Of a DNA stretch of 39,598 nucleotides, positions 16,222 through 26,264 are shown piece after piece. This DNA comes from Paracoccaceae bacterium (GTDB lineage Bacteria > Pseudomonadota > Alphaproteobacteria > Rhodobacterales > Rhodobacteraceae). Each line of letters opens with the position of its first letter. Position 1 is the stretch's first letter. Where the stretch lies: the NCBI GenBank assembly GCA_030950185.1, contig JAUZRU010000064.1:1-39598 (forward strand), in the 5' to 3' direction. The notes beneath the pieces were generated by a model. That model was not told where the DNA came from. It made no database searches and was given only the letters and a program-made list of their open reading frames with translations. The position numbers and the translations under genes are program-made.

Positions 16222-16677
16222 ATGATGGCCGAAACGCTTTCCAACCTGTATCCTTGGATAAAGGCGCTACATATCATTTCGGTGATCACATGGATGGCCG
16301 GCATCTTTTACCTGCCACGCCTGTTTATCTATCACGTCGAACTGACAGCGAATTCCGACGTTCCGGCTAAAACATTCGAGACGATGGAACGCAAGCTTTT
16401 GCGGATGATCATGAACCCGGCGATGATCGCGACCTGGACATTCGGGGGTTTGCTTATCTCTACCCCGGGGATCGTTGACTGGTCGCAGGGGTGGCCATGG
16501 GTCAAGGCGACGATGGTTCTGATCATGACGTGGTTCCACCATTGGCTGGGCCGTAGGCGTAAAGAGCTTGCCAATGGCACATGCCAGACAACATCGAAAA
16601 CCTTCAGATTGATGAACGAGGTCCCTACCCTGCTGATGATCGTCATCGTGTTGATGGTGGTCGTCAAGCCGTTCTGA
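16222..16677 (+). CDS. hemJ: HemJ-type protoporphyrinogen IX oxidase
   Basis: 151 residues; tandem ATG codons at 16222 and 16225 leave a one-residue ambiguity. Four predicted membrane helices. The conserved histidine is seen in WIKALHIISVITWMAGIFYLPRL (split over the first helix), followed by FETMERKLLRMIMNPAM, the heme/substrate-related region. HemJ (UPF0093) oxidises protoporphyrinogen IX to protoporphyrin IX in heme synthesis and replaces HemG/HemY in most alphaproteobacteria. It is the first gene to the right of the origin. Confidence 0.93.
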   Translation: MMAETLSNLYPWIKALHIISVITWMAGIFYLPRLFIYHVELTANSDVPAKTFETMERKLLRMIMNPAMIATWTFGGLLISTPGIVDWSQGWPWVKATMVLIMTWFHHWLGRRRKELANGTCQTTSKTFRLMNEVPTLLMIVIVLMVVVKPF

Positions 16678-16685
16678 GCGCCTGT

Positions 16686-16715
16686 TTGACTTACCCCCTG
16701 GCAATGCGGTAAAAG
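16686..16715 (+). promoter_or_regulatory. Possible sigma70 promoter of rho
   Basis: TTGACT (16686-16691) and TAAAAG (16710-16715) are separated by 18 bases. The -35 is five of six; the -10 is four of six. A transcript would begin almost at the base of the following hairpin. Confidence 0.4.
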
Positions 16716-16720
16716 CCGTG

Positions 16721-16748
16721 ACGTCTGGCCGTCCGGCCGTCAAGACGT
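16721..16748 (+). promoter_or_regulatory. Hairpin in the rho 5' leader
   Basis: ACGTCT (16721-16726) pairs with AGACGT (16743-16748), and inside it GGCCG pairs with CGGCC around a two-base loop, leaving a four-base bulge on one side. It lies 60 bases before the rho start. It could stabilise the leader, act in rho autoregulation, or end hemJ transcripts, though no T run follows. Confidence 0.5.
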
Positions 16749-16810
16749 TTCCTGAGCATAGCCCATAGCATCGACAGGTCATTGCACCTGCCGTCGATAC
16801 GGAAGTTCCC

Positions 16811-18082
16811 ATGACACTAGAAAAGATGTTCCTTTCGGAACTGAAAAAGAAAAGCCCCGCCGACCTTTTGAACATGGCCGAGGAACTCGAGATCGAGAAC
16901 GCCTCGACGATGCGCAAGGGCGATATGCTGTTTGCCATCCTCAAGGAACTGGCCGAAGAAGGCGTCGAAATTTCCGGCGACGGTGTGCTTGAGGTGATGC
17001 AGGATGGTTTTGGTTTCCTGCGTTCGCCCGAGGCGAACTATCTGCCGGGCCCCGACGACATTTATGTCAGCCCGGAACAGATCAGAAAGTTTTCACTGCG
17101 CACCGGCGATACCGTCGAGGGCGTCATCCAGGCGCCGCGCGAAAACGAGCGGTATTTTGGTCTGGTAAAGGTTTCCCAGATCAACTTTGAAGATCCCGAG
17201 ATGGTCAAGCACAAGGTCCATTTCGACAACCTCACACCGCTTTACCCGGATGAGCGCCTGAAGATGGAGGTCGAAGACCCCACCATAAAGGACAAGACCG
17301 CGCGAGTGATCGATCTGGTCGCGCCTATCGGCAAGGGCCAGCGGGGGCTGATCGTGGCACCGCCACGCACCGGTAAAACAGTGATCCTGCAAAACATCGC
17401 CAACTCTATCGCGCATAACCACCCCGAGGTCTATCTTATCGTTCTGCTGATCGACGAACGGCCCGAGGAAGTCACCGACATGCAGCGCAGCGTCAAGGGC
17501 GAGGTCATCTCTTCGACATTTGACGAACCCGCAACACGCCATGTGGCGGTGTCGGAAATGGTGATCGAAAAGGCCAAACGCCTGGTGGAACACAAGCGCG
17601 ACGTGGTGATCCTGCTGGATTCAATCACCCGTCTGGGCCGCGCGTTCAACACGGTTGTGCCCAGCTCGGGAAAGGTGCTGACGGGTGGTGTGGATGCAAA
17701 CGCATTGCAAAGGCCCAAGCGGTTCTTTGGCGCCGCGCGAAATATCGAAGAGGGCGGTTCATTGACCATCATCGCGACCGCGCTGATCGACACCGGCAGC
17801 CGTATGGACGAGGTGATTTTCGAAGAATTCAAGGGAACCGGCAACAGTGAACTGGTGCTGGATCGCAAGGTCGCCGACAAGCGCGTATTCCCGGCAATCG
17901 ACATCCTCAAATCCGGTACCCGGAAAGAAGAGCTGCTGGTTGACAAGGGCGATCTGACCAAGACCTATGTGCTGCGCCGGATTCTCAATCCGATGGGCAC
18001 GACCGATGCAATCGAATTCCTGCTCAGCAAGCTCAAACAGACCAAGAGCAACGCGGAATTCTTTGACTCGATGAACACCTGA
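16811..18082 (+). CDS. rho: Transcription termination factor Rho
   Basis: 423 residues. The N-terminal domain starts [21 protein letters not shown], followed by the cold-shock-like RNA-binding domain with [23 protein letters not shown] (primary site, about 57-80). The ATPase core has Walker A APPRTGKT near 182-189, [13 protein letters not shown], Walker [15 protein letters not shown], the Q-loop region [20 protein letters not shown] and an R-loop end. It is a hexameric RNA-dependent ATPase that releases RNA polymerase from untranslated transcripts. Full length, with no unusual insertion. Confidence 0.98.
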   Translation: MTLEKMFLSELKKKSPADLLNMAEELEIENASTMRKGDMLFAILKELAEEGVEISGDGVLEVMQDGFGFLRSPEANYLPGPDDIYVSPEQIRKFSLRTGDTVEGVIQAPRENERYFGLVKVSQINFEDPEMVKHKVHFDNLTPLYPDERLKMEVEDPTIKDKTARVIDLVAPIGKGQRGLIVAPPRTGKTVILQNIANSIAHNHPEVYLIVLLIDERPEEVTDMQRSVKGEVISSTFDEPATRHVAVSEMVIEKAKRLVEHKRDVVILLDSITRLGRAFNTVVPSSGKVLTGGVDANALQRPKRFFGAARNIEEGGSLTIIATALIDTGSRMDEVIFEEFKGTGNSELVLDRKVADKRVFPAIDILKSGTRKEELLVDKGDLTKTYVLRRILNPMGTTDAIEFLLSKLKQTKSNAEFFDSMNT

Positions 18083-18113
18083 TACGCGGCGCAGGTCGCG
18101 CAAGGGGAATGTC

Positions 18114-19409
18114 ATGGATACGATTTTTGCGCTCGCTTCGGCCCGCGGCAAGGCCGGGGTCGCGGTCATACGCGTTTCCGGCCCTGCGGCGACAGATGCC
18201 GGCAAGACCGTCGCCGGGGATGTAGGCGTGCCATTTCGTACATCCTTGCGCTGGCTGAGGGACAAGCAAGGCAACCCGTTGGACCAGGGGTTGGTGTTGT
18301 TTTTCCCGCACGGGCAAAGCTTTACCGGCGAAGACATCGTTGAATTTCATGTCCATGGCAGCATGGCCGTCATCAACGCTGTTCTCAAACGTCTGTCGCA
18401 GATCAAGGGCCTCAGACCCGCGGAACCTGGTGAGTTCACGCGCCGCGCCCTGGAAAACGGCCGTCTGGACCTCGCACAGGTAGAGGGCCTGGCTGACCTT
18501 GTAGAGGCCGAAACCGAGGCACAGCGCCGACAGGCCCTGCGGGTATTCGAAGGGCGCCTGGGGCAGCTTGTGGACGGCTGGCGCAACAATCTGATCCGTG
18601 CAGCGGCGCTGATCGAAGCAACAATTGATTTTGCCGACGAGGATGTGCCCGTTGATGTGTCGCCCGAGGTGACGAACGCAATTGGCGAAACACTGAAATC
18701 GCTGAAGGCCGAGGTGGAAGGCAGCCGCGTTTCCGAGCGGATCCGCGAAGGATTTGAAGTGGCAATCATCGGCAAGCCGAATATCGGAAAATCGACCCTT
18801 CTTAACCGCCTGGCCGGACGAGAGGCGGCGATAACGTCGGAAATTGCGGGCACGACACGGGATATCGTCGAGGTCAGGATGGACCTGGGCGGCCTTCCCG
18901 TGACGTTGCTGGATACGGCGGGCATAAGAGAAACGCAGGACCACGTTGAAAAGCTCGGCGTCGCGCGCGCAATAGAACGGGCCGAAAGCGCGGATCTGAG
19001 GGTGCTATTGATTGACGAGGAAGGCGCGTCAGCGATCGGGCGGCAGGTTGGGGAAGATGACATCGTCGTGCGAGCGAAGGCAGATATATCACGGAAAAAC
19101 AATGGCTTAGCAATATCTGGAAAAACGGGTCAGGGGGTTGATGAGCTGGTGGCAGAGATCGCGGCCAGGCTCGAACGCAAAAGCCTTGGCGCCGCAACGG
19201 CAACGCGGCTGAGACACCGCATCGCGATGGAAACCGCAATTTCCTGTTTGGAGCGCGCCCTGGATCATGTAAACAACGGCTCAGGCCTTGCGGAACTGGC
19301 GGCAGAAGAGCTGCGCTCGGCAACAAGGGCGCTGGATTCACTGATCGGCAAGGTTGGGGTCGAGAACTTGCTGGACGAAATTTTCGCCAGCTTCTGTATT
19401 GGCAAGTGA
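18114..19409 (+). CDS. mnmE: tRNA uridine-5-carboxymethylaminomethyl modification GTPase
   Basis: 431 residues. The N-terminal tetrahydrofolate-binding domain opens with [20 protein letters not shown]. The helical domain contains [17 protein letters not shown]. The inserted G domain has G1 GKPNIGKST near 221-229, [15 protein letters not shown] and a diverged G4. The essential C-terminal FCIGK is intact. With MnmG it forms the (c)mnm5 modification of wobble U34 in certain tRNAs. It is followed three bases later by mnmG. Confidence 0.97.
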   Translation: MDTIFALASARGKAGVAVIRVSGPAATDAGKTVAGDVGVPFRTSLRWLRDKQGNPLDQGLVLFFPHGQSFTGEDIVEFHVHGSMAVINAVLKRLSQIKGLRPAEPGEFTRRALENGRLDLAQVEGLADLVEAETEAQRRQALRVFEGRLGQLVDGWRNNLIRAAALIEATIDFADEDVPVDVSPEVTNAIGETLKSLKAEVEGSRVSERIREGFEVAIIGKPNIGKSTLLNRLAGREAAITSEIAGTTRDIVEVRMDLGGLPVTLLDTAGIRETQDHVEKLGVARAIERAESADLRVLLIDEEGASAIGRQVGEDDIVVRAKADISRKNNGLAISGKTGQGVDELVAEIAARLERKSLGAATATRLRHRIAMETAISCLERALDHVNNGSGLAELAAEELRSATRALDSLIGKVGVENLLDEIFASFCIGK

Positions 19410-19412
19410 GGA

Positions 19413-21290
19413 ATGTTTCACGTGAAACATGGCGGGTTCGATGTTGTGGTAATCGGGGGCGGGCATGCGGGCGCTGACGCCGCCCATGCCGCTGCCAGAA
19501 TGGGCGCCAATACGGCACTGGTCACGCACCGTTTTGACAGAATTGGCGAGATGTCCTGCAATCCGGCCATTGGCGGCCTGGGCAAGGGTCACCTTGTTAG
19601 GGAAATTGACGCGTTGGATGGTCTGATGGGCCGTGTCGCTGATCGGGCGGGAATTCAGTTCCGGTTGTTGAATCGCCGCAAGGGCCCGGCCGTTCGTGGC
19701 CCGCGCGCCCAGGCCGATCGGGCGTTGTATCGCGCGGCGATGCAGGGCGAGATCGCGAACACGCCGAACCTAACTGTGATCGAGGCCGAGGTCGCGGATC
19801 TGAGGGTAGAGGTTGGCAGGGTCACTGGCGTCATACTGGGTGACGGGTCCGTTATTCCGGCCAATGCGGTTGTACTGACAACCGGCACATTTTTGCGCGG
19901 CGTTATTCATATCGGCAACGAACAAAAGCCCGGCGGCCGCATGGGCGACAGGCCCGCTATTCCCCTTGCCGAGCGCATTGACGATCTGGGCCTTCCCATG
20001 GGCCGGCTCAAGACCGGGACTCCCCCTCGGCTGGACGGCAGAACCATCAACTGGGATATTCTGGATTCCCAGCCGGGCGACGAAAACCCCGTGATGTTTT
20101 CATTTTTGTCAAAAGGCCCGTCAGTTCGGCAGGTTTCATGCGGGATCACCCACACAAATGAGAAGACGCATGAGGTAATAAGAAAAAACCTTGAAAAATC
20201 CGCGATGTATGGCGGGTATATCGAGGGTGTCGGCCCGCGCTACTGCCCATCTATAGAAGATAAGGTTGTGCGGTTTTCCGAAAAAGCCTCGCATCAGGTG
20301 TTTCTGGAACCCGAGGGTTTGAACACGACCACAGTCTATCCGAACGGTATTTCGACATCGCTACCGTTTGAGGTTCAGCAGGAATATGTGGCCTCTATCA
20401 AGGGGCTAGAAAATGCGCGGATCACGCAGCCCGGCTATGCTATTGAATATGATTACGTAGATCCCCGCGCGCTGACGCCGACGCTGATGGTCAGGACGCT
20501 GCCAGGGCTTTACCTTGCAGGCCAGATCAACGGCACCACCGGTTATGAAGAGGCCGCGGCGCAAGGCTTGGTTGCCGGCCTTAACGCTGCGTGTGCCGCA
20601 AAGAGCATGGAGCCGGTGATTTTCAGGCGCTCTGACGCATATATTGGTGTCATGATTGACGATCTGGTCACAAGAGGGGTGACAGAACCCTACAGAATGT
20701 TCACCTCGAGGGCAGAGTTCCGACTATCGCTGCGAGCCGATAACGCGGACCAACGGCTGACCCCAAAGGGTATCGAGATCGGCTGTATAAGCGCGGAAAG
20801 GAAAATCGCGTTCAACGAGAAGATGGACAAGCTTCAAAAGGCCCAGGAGCTGTTGAAATCCCTTACACTTACCCCGCAAGAGGCTGAAAAATACGGTATA
20901 AAGGTAAACCGCGACGGTACACGCCGAAATGGCGTTGATCTGCTGTCCTTCCCCGAGGTTACCTTCGAGTCATTGAAGAGCGTCTGGCCCGATCTTGCAC
21001 AAGTCGAACCCGCGACAGCGGAGCAAGTCGAATGCGACGCGGTCTACGCCAATTATATCGAAAGGCAGCGGCGCGATGTCGAGGCGCTTGAAAAAGACGA
21101 GGCGCTGAAGATTCCCGACGATTTCGACTATACAACGATCTCGGGGCTTTCGAACGAGTTGAAGGGAAAGCTTGCAACGATTCGCCCGCAGACATTGGGG
21201 CAGGCGGGGCGGATTGATGGCATGACGCCGGCGGCGCTCACACTGATCCTTTCACGAATTCGTCGAGAATCGGGAAGACAAAGCGCATGA
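19413..21290 (+). CDS. mnmG: tRNA uridine-5-carboxymethylaminomethyl modification enzyme, FAD subunit
   Basis: 625 residues. The dinucleotide-binding turn GGGHAG is at 15-20. Other family signatures are [23 protein letters not shown] (split: two conserved cysteine-containing loops are expected, and CG in [10 protein letters not shown] is the second), [11 protein letters not shown], and [18 protein letters not shown] near residue 370. It binds FAD and NADH and partners MnmE. The first codons ATG TTT CAC GTG AAA CAT lie within a parS site, which fixes the N-terminus MFHVKH. The stop overlaps the rsmG start (ATGA). Confidence 0.97.
   Translation: MFHVKHGGFDVVVIGGGHAGADAAHAAARMGANTALVTHRFDRIGEMSCNPAIGGLGKGHLVREIDALDGLMGRVADRAGIQFRLLNRRKGPAVRGPRAQADRALYRAAMQGEIANTPNLTVIEAEVADLRVEVGRVTGVILGDGSVIPANAVVLTTGTFLRGVIHIGNEQKPGGRMGDRPAIPLAERIDDLGLPMGRLKTGTPPRLDGRTINWDILDSQPGDENPVMFSFLSKGPSVRQVSCGITHTNEKTHEVIRKNLEKSAMYGGYIEGVGPRYCPSIEDKVVRFSEKASHQVFLEPEGLNTTTVYPNGISTSLPFEVQQEYVASIKGLENARITQPGYAIEYDYVDPRALTPTLMVRTLPGLYLAGQINGTTGYEEAAAQGLVAGLNAACAAKSMEPVIFRRSDAYIGVMIDDLVTRGVTEPYRMFTSRAEFRLSLRADNADQRLTPKGIEIGCISAERKIAFNEKMDKLQKAQELLKSLTLTPQEAEKYGIKVNRDGTRRNGVDLLSFPEVTFESLKSVWPDLAQVEPATAEQVECDAVYANYIERQRRDVEALEKDEALKIPDDFDYTTISGLSNELKGKLATIRPQTLGQAGRIDGMTPAALTLILSRIRRESGRQSA
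19414..19429. promoter_or_regulatory. parS: parS centromere site 1, at the mnmG start codon
   Basis: TGTTTCACGTGAAACA, a perfect 16-bp palindrome identical to the consensus ParB-binding site; flanking A and T extend it to 18 bp. It begins at the second base of the mnmG start codon, so ParB binding and spreading would cover the translation start of mnmG. Confidence 0.95.
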
Positions 21291-21922
21291 GGGGGCATAA
21301 TCACGCCATTCAGCGCCTGAAAAACGTGGCCGATGTTTCACGTGAAACAATCGCGGCGCTTGAAACATATGAAAAGCTGCTGAGAAAGTGGAATCCTGCG
21401 ATAAACCTTGTCAGCGCCTCTACGCTGAACGACATCTGGCATCGGCATTTCCTAGACTCCGCCCAGATATGGCGGCTTTGCCCCCCGGGCGCTACAAAAT
21501 GGGTTGACCTCGGCAGTGGCGGAGGGTTTCCAGGGCTCGTCGTGGCCGTTATCGCCAAAGAGGTTGCGCCAGAGCTGGAATTGGTTCTGGTCGAATCCGA
21601 CGTCAGGAAGGCAACCTTCCTGCGCGAGGCGAGTCGCGCCCTGTCGCTCAAAACCACCATCCACGCGACACGCATCGAAGCGCTTGAACCGCAGAATGGT
21701 GATGTGGTTTCGGCCCGTGCGTTGGCGCCGCTGCCGAAATTGTTGCCATTGGCAGCCCGGCATTTAGGAAATTCCGGAATCTGCTTGTTTTCCAAGGGTG
21801 AATCTGTCGAAACGGAATTGACTGACGCAAGGAAATGCTGGAAATTCACCTTGGAAAAATCGCCCAGCATCACCGGATCTGGCGGGATCATACTGAAAAT
21901 CGGAGGTCTTGGGCGTGTCTGA
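21287..21922 (+). CDS. rsmG: 16S rRNA (guanine527-N7)-methyltransferase
   Basis: 211 residues. The Rossmann methyltransferase fold shows the SAM loop [17 protein letters not shown] near 73-89, and the [17 protein letters not shown] strand-helix typical of RsmG follows. NLVSAS and HRHFLDSAQ before it are conserved in the family. It methylates G527 of 16S rRNA. Upstream ATGA coupling with mnmG and an eight-base overlap with parA place it in the mnmE-mnmG-rsmG-parA-parB array. It contains the second parS. Confidence 0.96.
   Translation: MRGHNHAIQRLKNVADVSRETIAALETYEKLLRKWNPAINLVSASTLNDIWHRHFLDSAQIWRLCPPGATKWVDLGSGGGFPGLVVAVIAKEVAPELELVLVESDVRKATFLREASRALSLKTTIHATRIEALEPQNGDVVSARALAPLPKLLPLAARHLGNSGICLFSKGESVETELTDARKCWKFTLEKSPSITGSGGIILKIGGLGRV
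21334..21349. promoter_or_regulatory. parS: parS centromere site 2, inside rsmG
   Basis: A second exact copy of TGTTTCACGTGAAACA, 1920 bases from the first and about 570 bases before parA. Here it is read in another frame (codons for V-S-R-E-T) than in mnmG (F-H-V-K-H). Confidence 0.95.
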
Positions 21923-22718
21923 CCCAAAGAAATCGGGATCAAAAACCAAAATCATTGCAATAGCAAACCAGAAAGGCGGCGTTGGAAAGACAACAACCGC
22001 GATAAATCTGGGAACCGCGCTGGCGGCAGTTGAAAAAAACGTGTTGCTGATCGACCTTGATCCACAAGGAAATGCGTCAACCGGCTTGGGGATTGAGCCA
22101 ACCGAGCGAGAAACCACCACCTACGACTTGTTGCTTGGCGATGCCAGGCTGCAAGATGTTGTGTGCGAAACGCAGGTGCCTTACTTGTTGGTTTCTCCGG
22201 CAAATACCGATCTGGCCTCGGCAGACATAGACCTGGCAAATACCGACAACCGAACGACCAGGCTGCGCGATGTGCTGAACAGGGCAGAGGTCAAGGACTA
22301 TAACTTTGACTATATCCTTATCGACTGTCCGCCGTCCCTCAATCTGTTGACGGTTAACGCGATGGCGGCCGCAGATTCCGTTCTTGTCCCCCTGCAATCG
22401 GAATTCTTCGCATTGGAGGGGCTTTCACAGTTGATGCTGTCCATCCGCGAGGTCAGGCAGGCGTTAAATCCCACGCTGCGCATCGAGGGGGTTGTCCTGA
22501 CCATGCATGACAGCAGGAACAACCTTTCAAAGCAGGTTGAAAAGGATGTGCGCGACAATCTGGGCGCCCTGGTCTTCAAGACCGTGATTCCGCGAAATGT
22601 CAGACTGTCGGAGGCGCCTTCTTATGCCATGCCCGCGCTGCTATATGATCATAAAAGCGCCGGCAGCATCGCCTATCAAAAGCTGGCCGCCGAGGTCCTG
22701 CGCCGGAACCACAGATAA
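21915..22718 (+). CDS. parA: Chromosome partitioning ATPase ParA (Soj)
   Basis: 267 residues from the GTG at 21915, which has GGAGG eight bases upstream; a TTG at 21909 in the same frame is too near that site. Deviant Walker A KGGVGKTTT is at 20-28, Walker A' is in LLIDLDPQGNASTGLG, and Walker B in ILIDCPPSLNLLTVNAM. The protein binds DNA as an ATP dimer and moves ParB-parS complexes apart. It directly precedes parB. Confidence 0.97.
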   Translation: MSDPKKSGSKTKIIAIANQKGGVGKTTTAINLGTALAAVEKNVLLIDLDPQGNASTGLGIEPTERETTTYDLLLGDARLQDVVCETQVPYLLVSPANTDLASADIDLANTDNRTTRLRDVLNRAEVKDYNFDYILIDCPPSLNLLTVNAMAAADSVLVPLQSEFFALEGLSQLMLSIREVRQALNPTLRIEGVVLTMHDSRNNLSKQVEKDVRDNLGALVFKTVIPRNVRLSEAPSYAMPALLYDHKSAGSIAYQKLAAEVLRRNHR

Positions 22719-22749
22719 CGGATAAGATTAATATAAGGGGTTGAAAACA

Positions 22750-23658
22750 ATGGCGAAAAAATCTCCTCCGAAAAGGGGCCTGGGGCGCGGCCTGTCGGCC
22801 CTTATGGCCGACGCGGATATTGTTTCGCCGGCCGCCCCCACCGCGGACAAGGCGAACAGCCCGGATTTGCTGGTCCCGATCGAAAAACTGCGCCCGAATC
22901 CCGATCAGCCCCGGCGCGATTTCTCGCCCGAGGATCTTGACGAGCTGGCCGCCTCGATCAGGGAAAAGGGGATCATTCAGCCCCTTCTGGTGCGCAACGA
23001 CCCCCAGCACCCCGGCGAATACCAGATCGTGGCGGGCGAACGCCGCTGGCGGGCGGCCCAGCGTGCCAATCTGCACGACATTCCGGTTCTCGTTCGCGAG
23101 CTGAACGATACCGAAGTGATTGAAATAGCCATCATCGAAAACATCCAACGCGCCAATCTGAACGCGGTGGAAGAGGCCATGGGCTATCGCCAATTGATGG
23201 ATCGTTTTGGCCATACCCAGGAAAAGCTGGCCGAGGCATTGGGGAAAAGCCGATCGCATATCGCAAATCTGCTGCGGCTTTTGACTCTGCCTGAAGAGGT
23301 GCTGACATGGCTTCGTGAAGGCAAGCTGACCGCAGGGCATGCGCGCGCGCTTATTACCGCAGAAAACCCGACCGAACTGGCGCGCAAGGTCATCACAAAG
23401 GGCCTGTCCGTTCGCCAGACCGAGGCGCTAGCCAAAAATCCCAAGGTGGAAACAAAGGAAAGAAAGCCCAAGGAAAACAAAGCGGAAAAAGACGCCGATA
23501 CCAGGGCGCTCGAGCTTGATCTAACGGCAAGCCTGGGGATGGAGGTCAGGATAGACCACCGGGCAGGCGGGGAATCCGGCGTTGTCAGCATCCAGTACAA
23601 AAACCTGGAAGAGCTGGACGAACTGTGCCAGATCCTTGCCCGGACGCATCCCGCCTAG
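22750..23658 (+). CDS. parB: Chromosome partitioning protein ParB
   Basis: 302 residues from the ATG at 22750 (AAGGGG nine bases before). The N-terminal RGLGRGLSALM is the ParA-contact region. The CTPase/ParB domain follows with PNPDQPRRDF, LLVRNDPQHPGEYQIVAGER and GERRWRAAQRANL near 95-107, and ENIQRANLNAVEEAMGY. The HTH, KLAEALGKSRSHIANLLRLL, is near 165-184, and a C-terminal dimerisation domain ends the protein. It loads at parS and spreads as a CTP-dependent clamp. The stop codon overlaps hemW, which comes from the other strand. Confidence 0.97.
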   Translation: MAKKSPPKRGLGRGLSALMADADIVSPAAPTADKANSPDLLVPIEKLRPNPDQPRRDFSPEDLDELAASIREKGIIQPLLVRNDPQHPGEYQIVAGERRWRAAQRANLHDIPVLVRELNDTEVIEIAIIENIQRANLNAVEEAMGYRQLMDRFGHTQEKLAEALGKSRSHIANLLRLLTLPEEVLTWLREGKLTAGHARALITAENPTELARKVITKGLSVRQTEALAKNPKVETKERKPKENKAEKDADTRALELDLTASLGMEVRIDHRAGGESGVVSIQYKNLEELDELCQILARTHPA

Positions 23659-24809
23659 ACGGCCAACAATTCCCGCAGGATAGAATTCAGAACCATCCGC
23701 CCATTGGTGGTGGCGCGGATTGTTGAATTCGACATGGATACCAGCCCCAGATCCTGTAGATCGCTAACCTTTTTGTGATCGAGCTGAAATCCCAGCGCCG
23801 ACAGGCGTTCAAGATCGGTGCCTTCTGCCAGCCTGAGCGACATCATCAGATATTCGAGCGCCACCTCATGTGGCGGCAGGGCCGTTCGTTGCGATTCCCC
23901 GCAAGATTTCAGTGTCTTCGCCAGCCACTCTTGAGGGTCGCGCGGTGTTTCCGTTGCATAGCGCGTGCCGGAAAGGGTCAACCTGCCATGTGCGCCGGGG
24001 CCAATACCGATGAAATCGCCGCCGCGCCAATAAATAAGGTTATGCCGCGACTGGGCCCAAGGTTTGGCGTGGTTGGATACTTCATATGGCGGCAAATTGG
24101 CCTCTTCACACAATATCTGGGTGACTTCATAAAGATCGGCTGACAGATCATCGTCGGGTAGTCCCCGCAGGTTGCCGGCGGCGTGCCGTTTGCCAAAGGC
24201 GGTGCCGTCCTCGATCGTTAGCTGGTAAAGCGAAAGATGCTCGGTTCCCAGAGACAACGCAAAGGCAAGCTCTTGCCGCCAGTTCGCGATGGTCTGGTCT
24301 TGTCGTGCATAGATCAGGTCGAAACTTACACGCGGAAAGTTTTTTTCAGCAATATCAATGGATTGCAGGGCTTCCTGTGCGCTGTGCAAACGCCCGAGTG
24401 CGCGTAGGTCCGTATCGTTCAACGCCTGCACGCCAAGCGACACCCGATTGACGCCCGCGGCACGATAATCGGCAAAGCGACCGGCCTCGACCGATGAGGG
24501 GTTGGCCTCGAGCGTGATTTCCACGTCGCGGTCGATCTTCCAGTTTTCAACGATGCACCATAGAACGGTTTCGACAATTTCCGGTTCCATCAGGCTAGGC
24601 GTGCCGCCGCCGAAAAATATCGAATTTACAACACGATCACCTGTTTCCTGCGCGTAATGGGTAAGCGCGCGGGTATATGCGCGCGCCCAGGCGCGGTGGT
24701 CGATATGCGCCGCAACATGCGAGTTGAAATCGCAATAGGGGCATTTTGACTGGCAAAACGGCCAGTGGATATAGATGCCGAATCCGGCGTCTTGTGTGTC
24801 AGGCCGCAT
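23655..24809 (-). CDS. hemW: Radical SAM protein HemW (coproporphyrinogen oxidase-like heme chaperone)
   Basis: 384 residues. The radical SAM cluster ligands are Cys19, Cys23 and Cys26 in [32 protein letters not shown] and [12 protein letters not shown] follow. The C-terminal part holds [10 protein letters not shown]. The CxxxCxxC followed by DFNS is characteristic of HemW rather than the true oxygen-independent oxidase HemN, which has an extra Cys. HemW is thought to insert heme into respiratory enzymes. It overlaps rdgB by 11 bases and is the last gene of rph-rdgB-hemW. Confidence 0.93.
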   Translation of the reverse strand: MRPDTQDAGFGIYIHWPFCQSKCPYCDFNSHVAAHIDHRAWARAYTRALTHYAQETGDRVVNSIFFGGGTPSLMEPEIVETVLWCIVENWKIDRDVEITLEANPSSVEAGRFADYRAAGVNRVSLGVQALNDTDLRALGRLHSAQEALQSIDIAEKNFPRVSFDLIYARQDQTIANWRQELAFALSLGTEHLSLYQLTIEDGTAFGKRHAAGNLRGLPDDDLSADLYEVTQILCEEANLPPYEVSNHAKPWAQSRHNLIYWRGGDFIGIGPGAHGRLTLSGTRYATETPRDPQEWLAKTLKSCGESQRTALPPHEVALEYLMMSLRLAEGTDLERLSALGFQLDHKKVSDLQDLGLVSMSNSTIRATTNGRMVLNSILRELLAV

Positions 24810-25410
24810 CGAGCGCCTTGACCAGCTTGGCGAAGGCCACGGCGCGGTGGCTCATCGCGTGTTTTTCGGCCGGATCCATCTCGCCAAAGGTCTGGTCCTT
24901 GCCGACGGGTTGAAACATCGGGTCAAAGCCGAAACCGCGTTCGCCACGCAGGGGCCAGACCAGCCGGCCTTCGACGGTGCCTTCAAATATCTGGTCCTCA
25001 CCATCCGGCCAGGCAAGGCACAGGGTGCAACAGAACCGTGCGGTGCGGGGCTCGGGCGCCCGTTTTTCCTCGAGCAGATCCCAGACCTTGCGCATGGCCA
25101 TATGAAAATCGCGGCCATTCGGGGTTTCGGCCCAATTGGCGGTGTAAACGCCGGGCGCACCGTCAAGTGCATCGACCATCAGCCCGCTATCGTCGGAAAG
25201 CGCCGGCAGGCCGCTGGCGCGGGCGGCGAAATGGGCCTTGATGCGAGCGTTTCCGGCAAAGCTGTCTTCGGTTTCTTCCGGCTCTTCCAGCCCCAGATCA
25301 GCGGCCGAGACGGTTTCGATGCCCAAGGGGTGCAGAAGATCCGCGATCTCGCGCAGCTTGCCCTTGTTGTGGCTGGCGATAACCAGTTTTCGCCCCTTGA
25401 GGTTGCGCAT
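24799..25410 (-). CDS. rdgB: dITP/XTP pyrophosphatase
   Basis: 203 residues. SHNKGK at 13-18 and the [18 protein letters not shown] core are the Ham1/RdgB substrate and Mg-binding motifs; GFGFDPMF and [11 protein letters not shown] complete the set. It hydrolyses deaminated purine triphosphates to keep them out of DNA. It starts three bases after the rph stop. Confidence 0.96.
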   Translation of the reverse strand: MRNLKGRKLVIASHNKGKLREIADLLHPLGIETVSAADLGLEEPEETEDSFAGNARIKAHFAARASGLPALSDDSGLMVDALDGAPGVYTANWAETPNGRDFHMAMRKVWDLLEEKRAPEPRTARFCCTLCLAWPDGEDQIFEGTVEGRLVWPLRGERGFGFDPMFQPVGKDQTFGEMDPAEKHAMSHRAVAFAKLVKALDAA

Positions 25411-25413
25411 CTC

Positions 25414-26130
25414 TTAGCCCTCGATCGCCTTGGATTGTGCCTCGACCAACCCCTTGATACCGCGCTCGGCCAGATCCATCAGCTGGTTGAACTCGTCGCG
25501 CGAAAAAGTGGCGCCTTCGGCCGAGCTCTGAATCTCGATCAGGCCGCCGGTGCCGGTCATCACGAAATTGGCGTCGGTTCCGGCCTCGCTGTCCTCGGCA
25601 TAGTCGAGGTCAAGCACGGGTTGCCCGCCATATATCCCGCAAGACACGGCCGCCACATGGTCGGTCAGCGGGTCCGAGGAGATATCGCCGGCCTTCAGCA
25701 GCTTGTTCACGGCAAGGCGCAGCGCGACCCATCCGCCGGTGATCGAGGCGCAGCGCGTGCCGCCATCGGCCTGAATCACGTCGCAGTCGATGGTGATCTG
25801 GCGCTCGCCCAGGGCAACGCGATCGACCCCGGCCCGCAGTGACCGCCCGATCAGGCGCTGGATTTCCTGCGTGCGGCCCGATTGCTTGCCGGCCGCGGCC
25901 TCGCGCCGGTTGCGGGTGTTGGTCGCGCGTGGCAGCATGCCGTATTCGGCTGTGACCCAGCCCAGGCCGGTGTTGCGCAGAAAGGGGGGAACGCGCTCTT
26001 CCAGGCTGGCGGTGCACAGAACGTGGGTGTCACCGCATTTGATCAGGCAAGAGCCCTCGGCATGTTTTGTCACGTTGATTTCTATTGAAATCGGGCGAAG
26101 TTGATCTACATCTCGACCAGAAGGGCGCAT
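25414..26130 (-). CDS. rph: Ribonuclease PH
   Basis: 238 residues from the ATG at 26130, preceded by AAAGGA; the frame to 26214 lacks support. It shows the family N-terminus [14 protein letters not shown], then [21 protein letters not shown], the [15 protein letters not shown] phosphate site, [20 protein letters not shown] and [18 protein letters not shown] with metal-binding aspartates. The enzyme trims tRNA 3' ends phosphorolytically. It is divergent from hrcA across a 134-base gap. Confidence 0.97.
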   Translation of the reverse strand: MRPSGRDVDQLRPISIEINVTKHAEGSCLIKCGDTHVLCTASLEERVPPFLRNTGLGWVTAEYGMLPRATNTRNRREAAAGKQSGRTQEIQRLIGRSLRAGVDRVALGERQITIDCDVIQADGGTRCASITGGWVALRLAVNKLLKAGDISSDPLTDHVAAVSCGIYGGQPVLDLDYAEDSEAGTDANFVMTGTGGLIEIQSSAEGATFSRDEFNQLMDLAERGIKGLVEAQSKAIEG

Positions 26131-26264
26131 TTGTTTTCCTTTGCATTTCCGATCTCGCCCAATACCCTGCCTTTGGCAGGTGGACAAGGCCCCCGGGCGG
26201 AAGGCTGCGCGCAAGCCTCCACTTTGGTAGAGATCGGCAAACAGAATGCTGGTATGAATGCGAC

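Noticed and set aside
26085-26264. An N-terminal extension of hrcA by 60 residues
   Set aside because: The extra part is antisense to the rph start and does not resemble HrcA; the ATG at 26265 gives the usual N-terminus.
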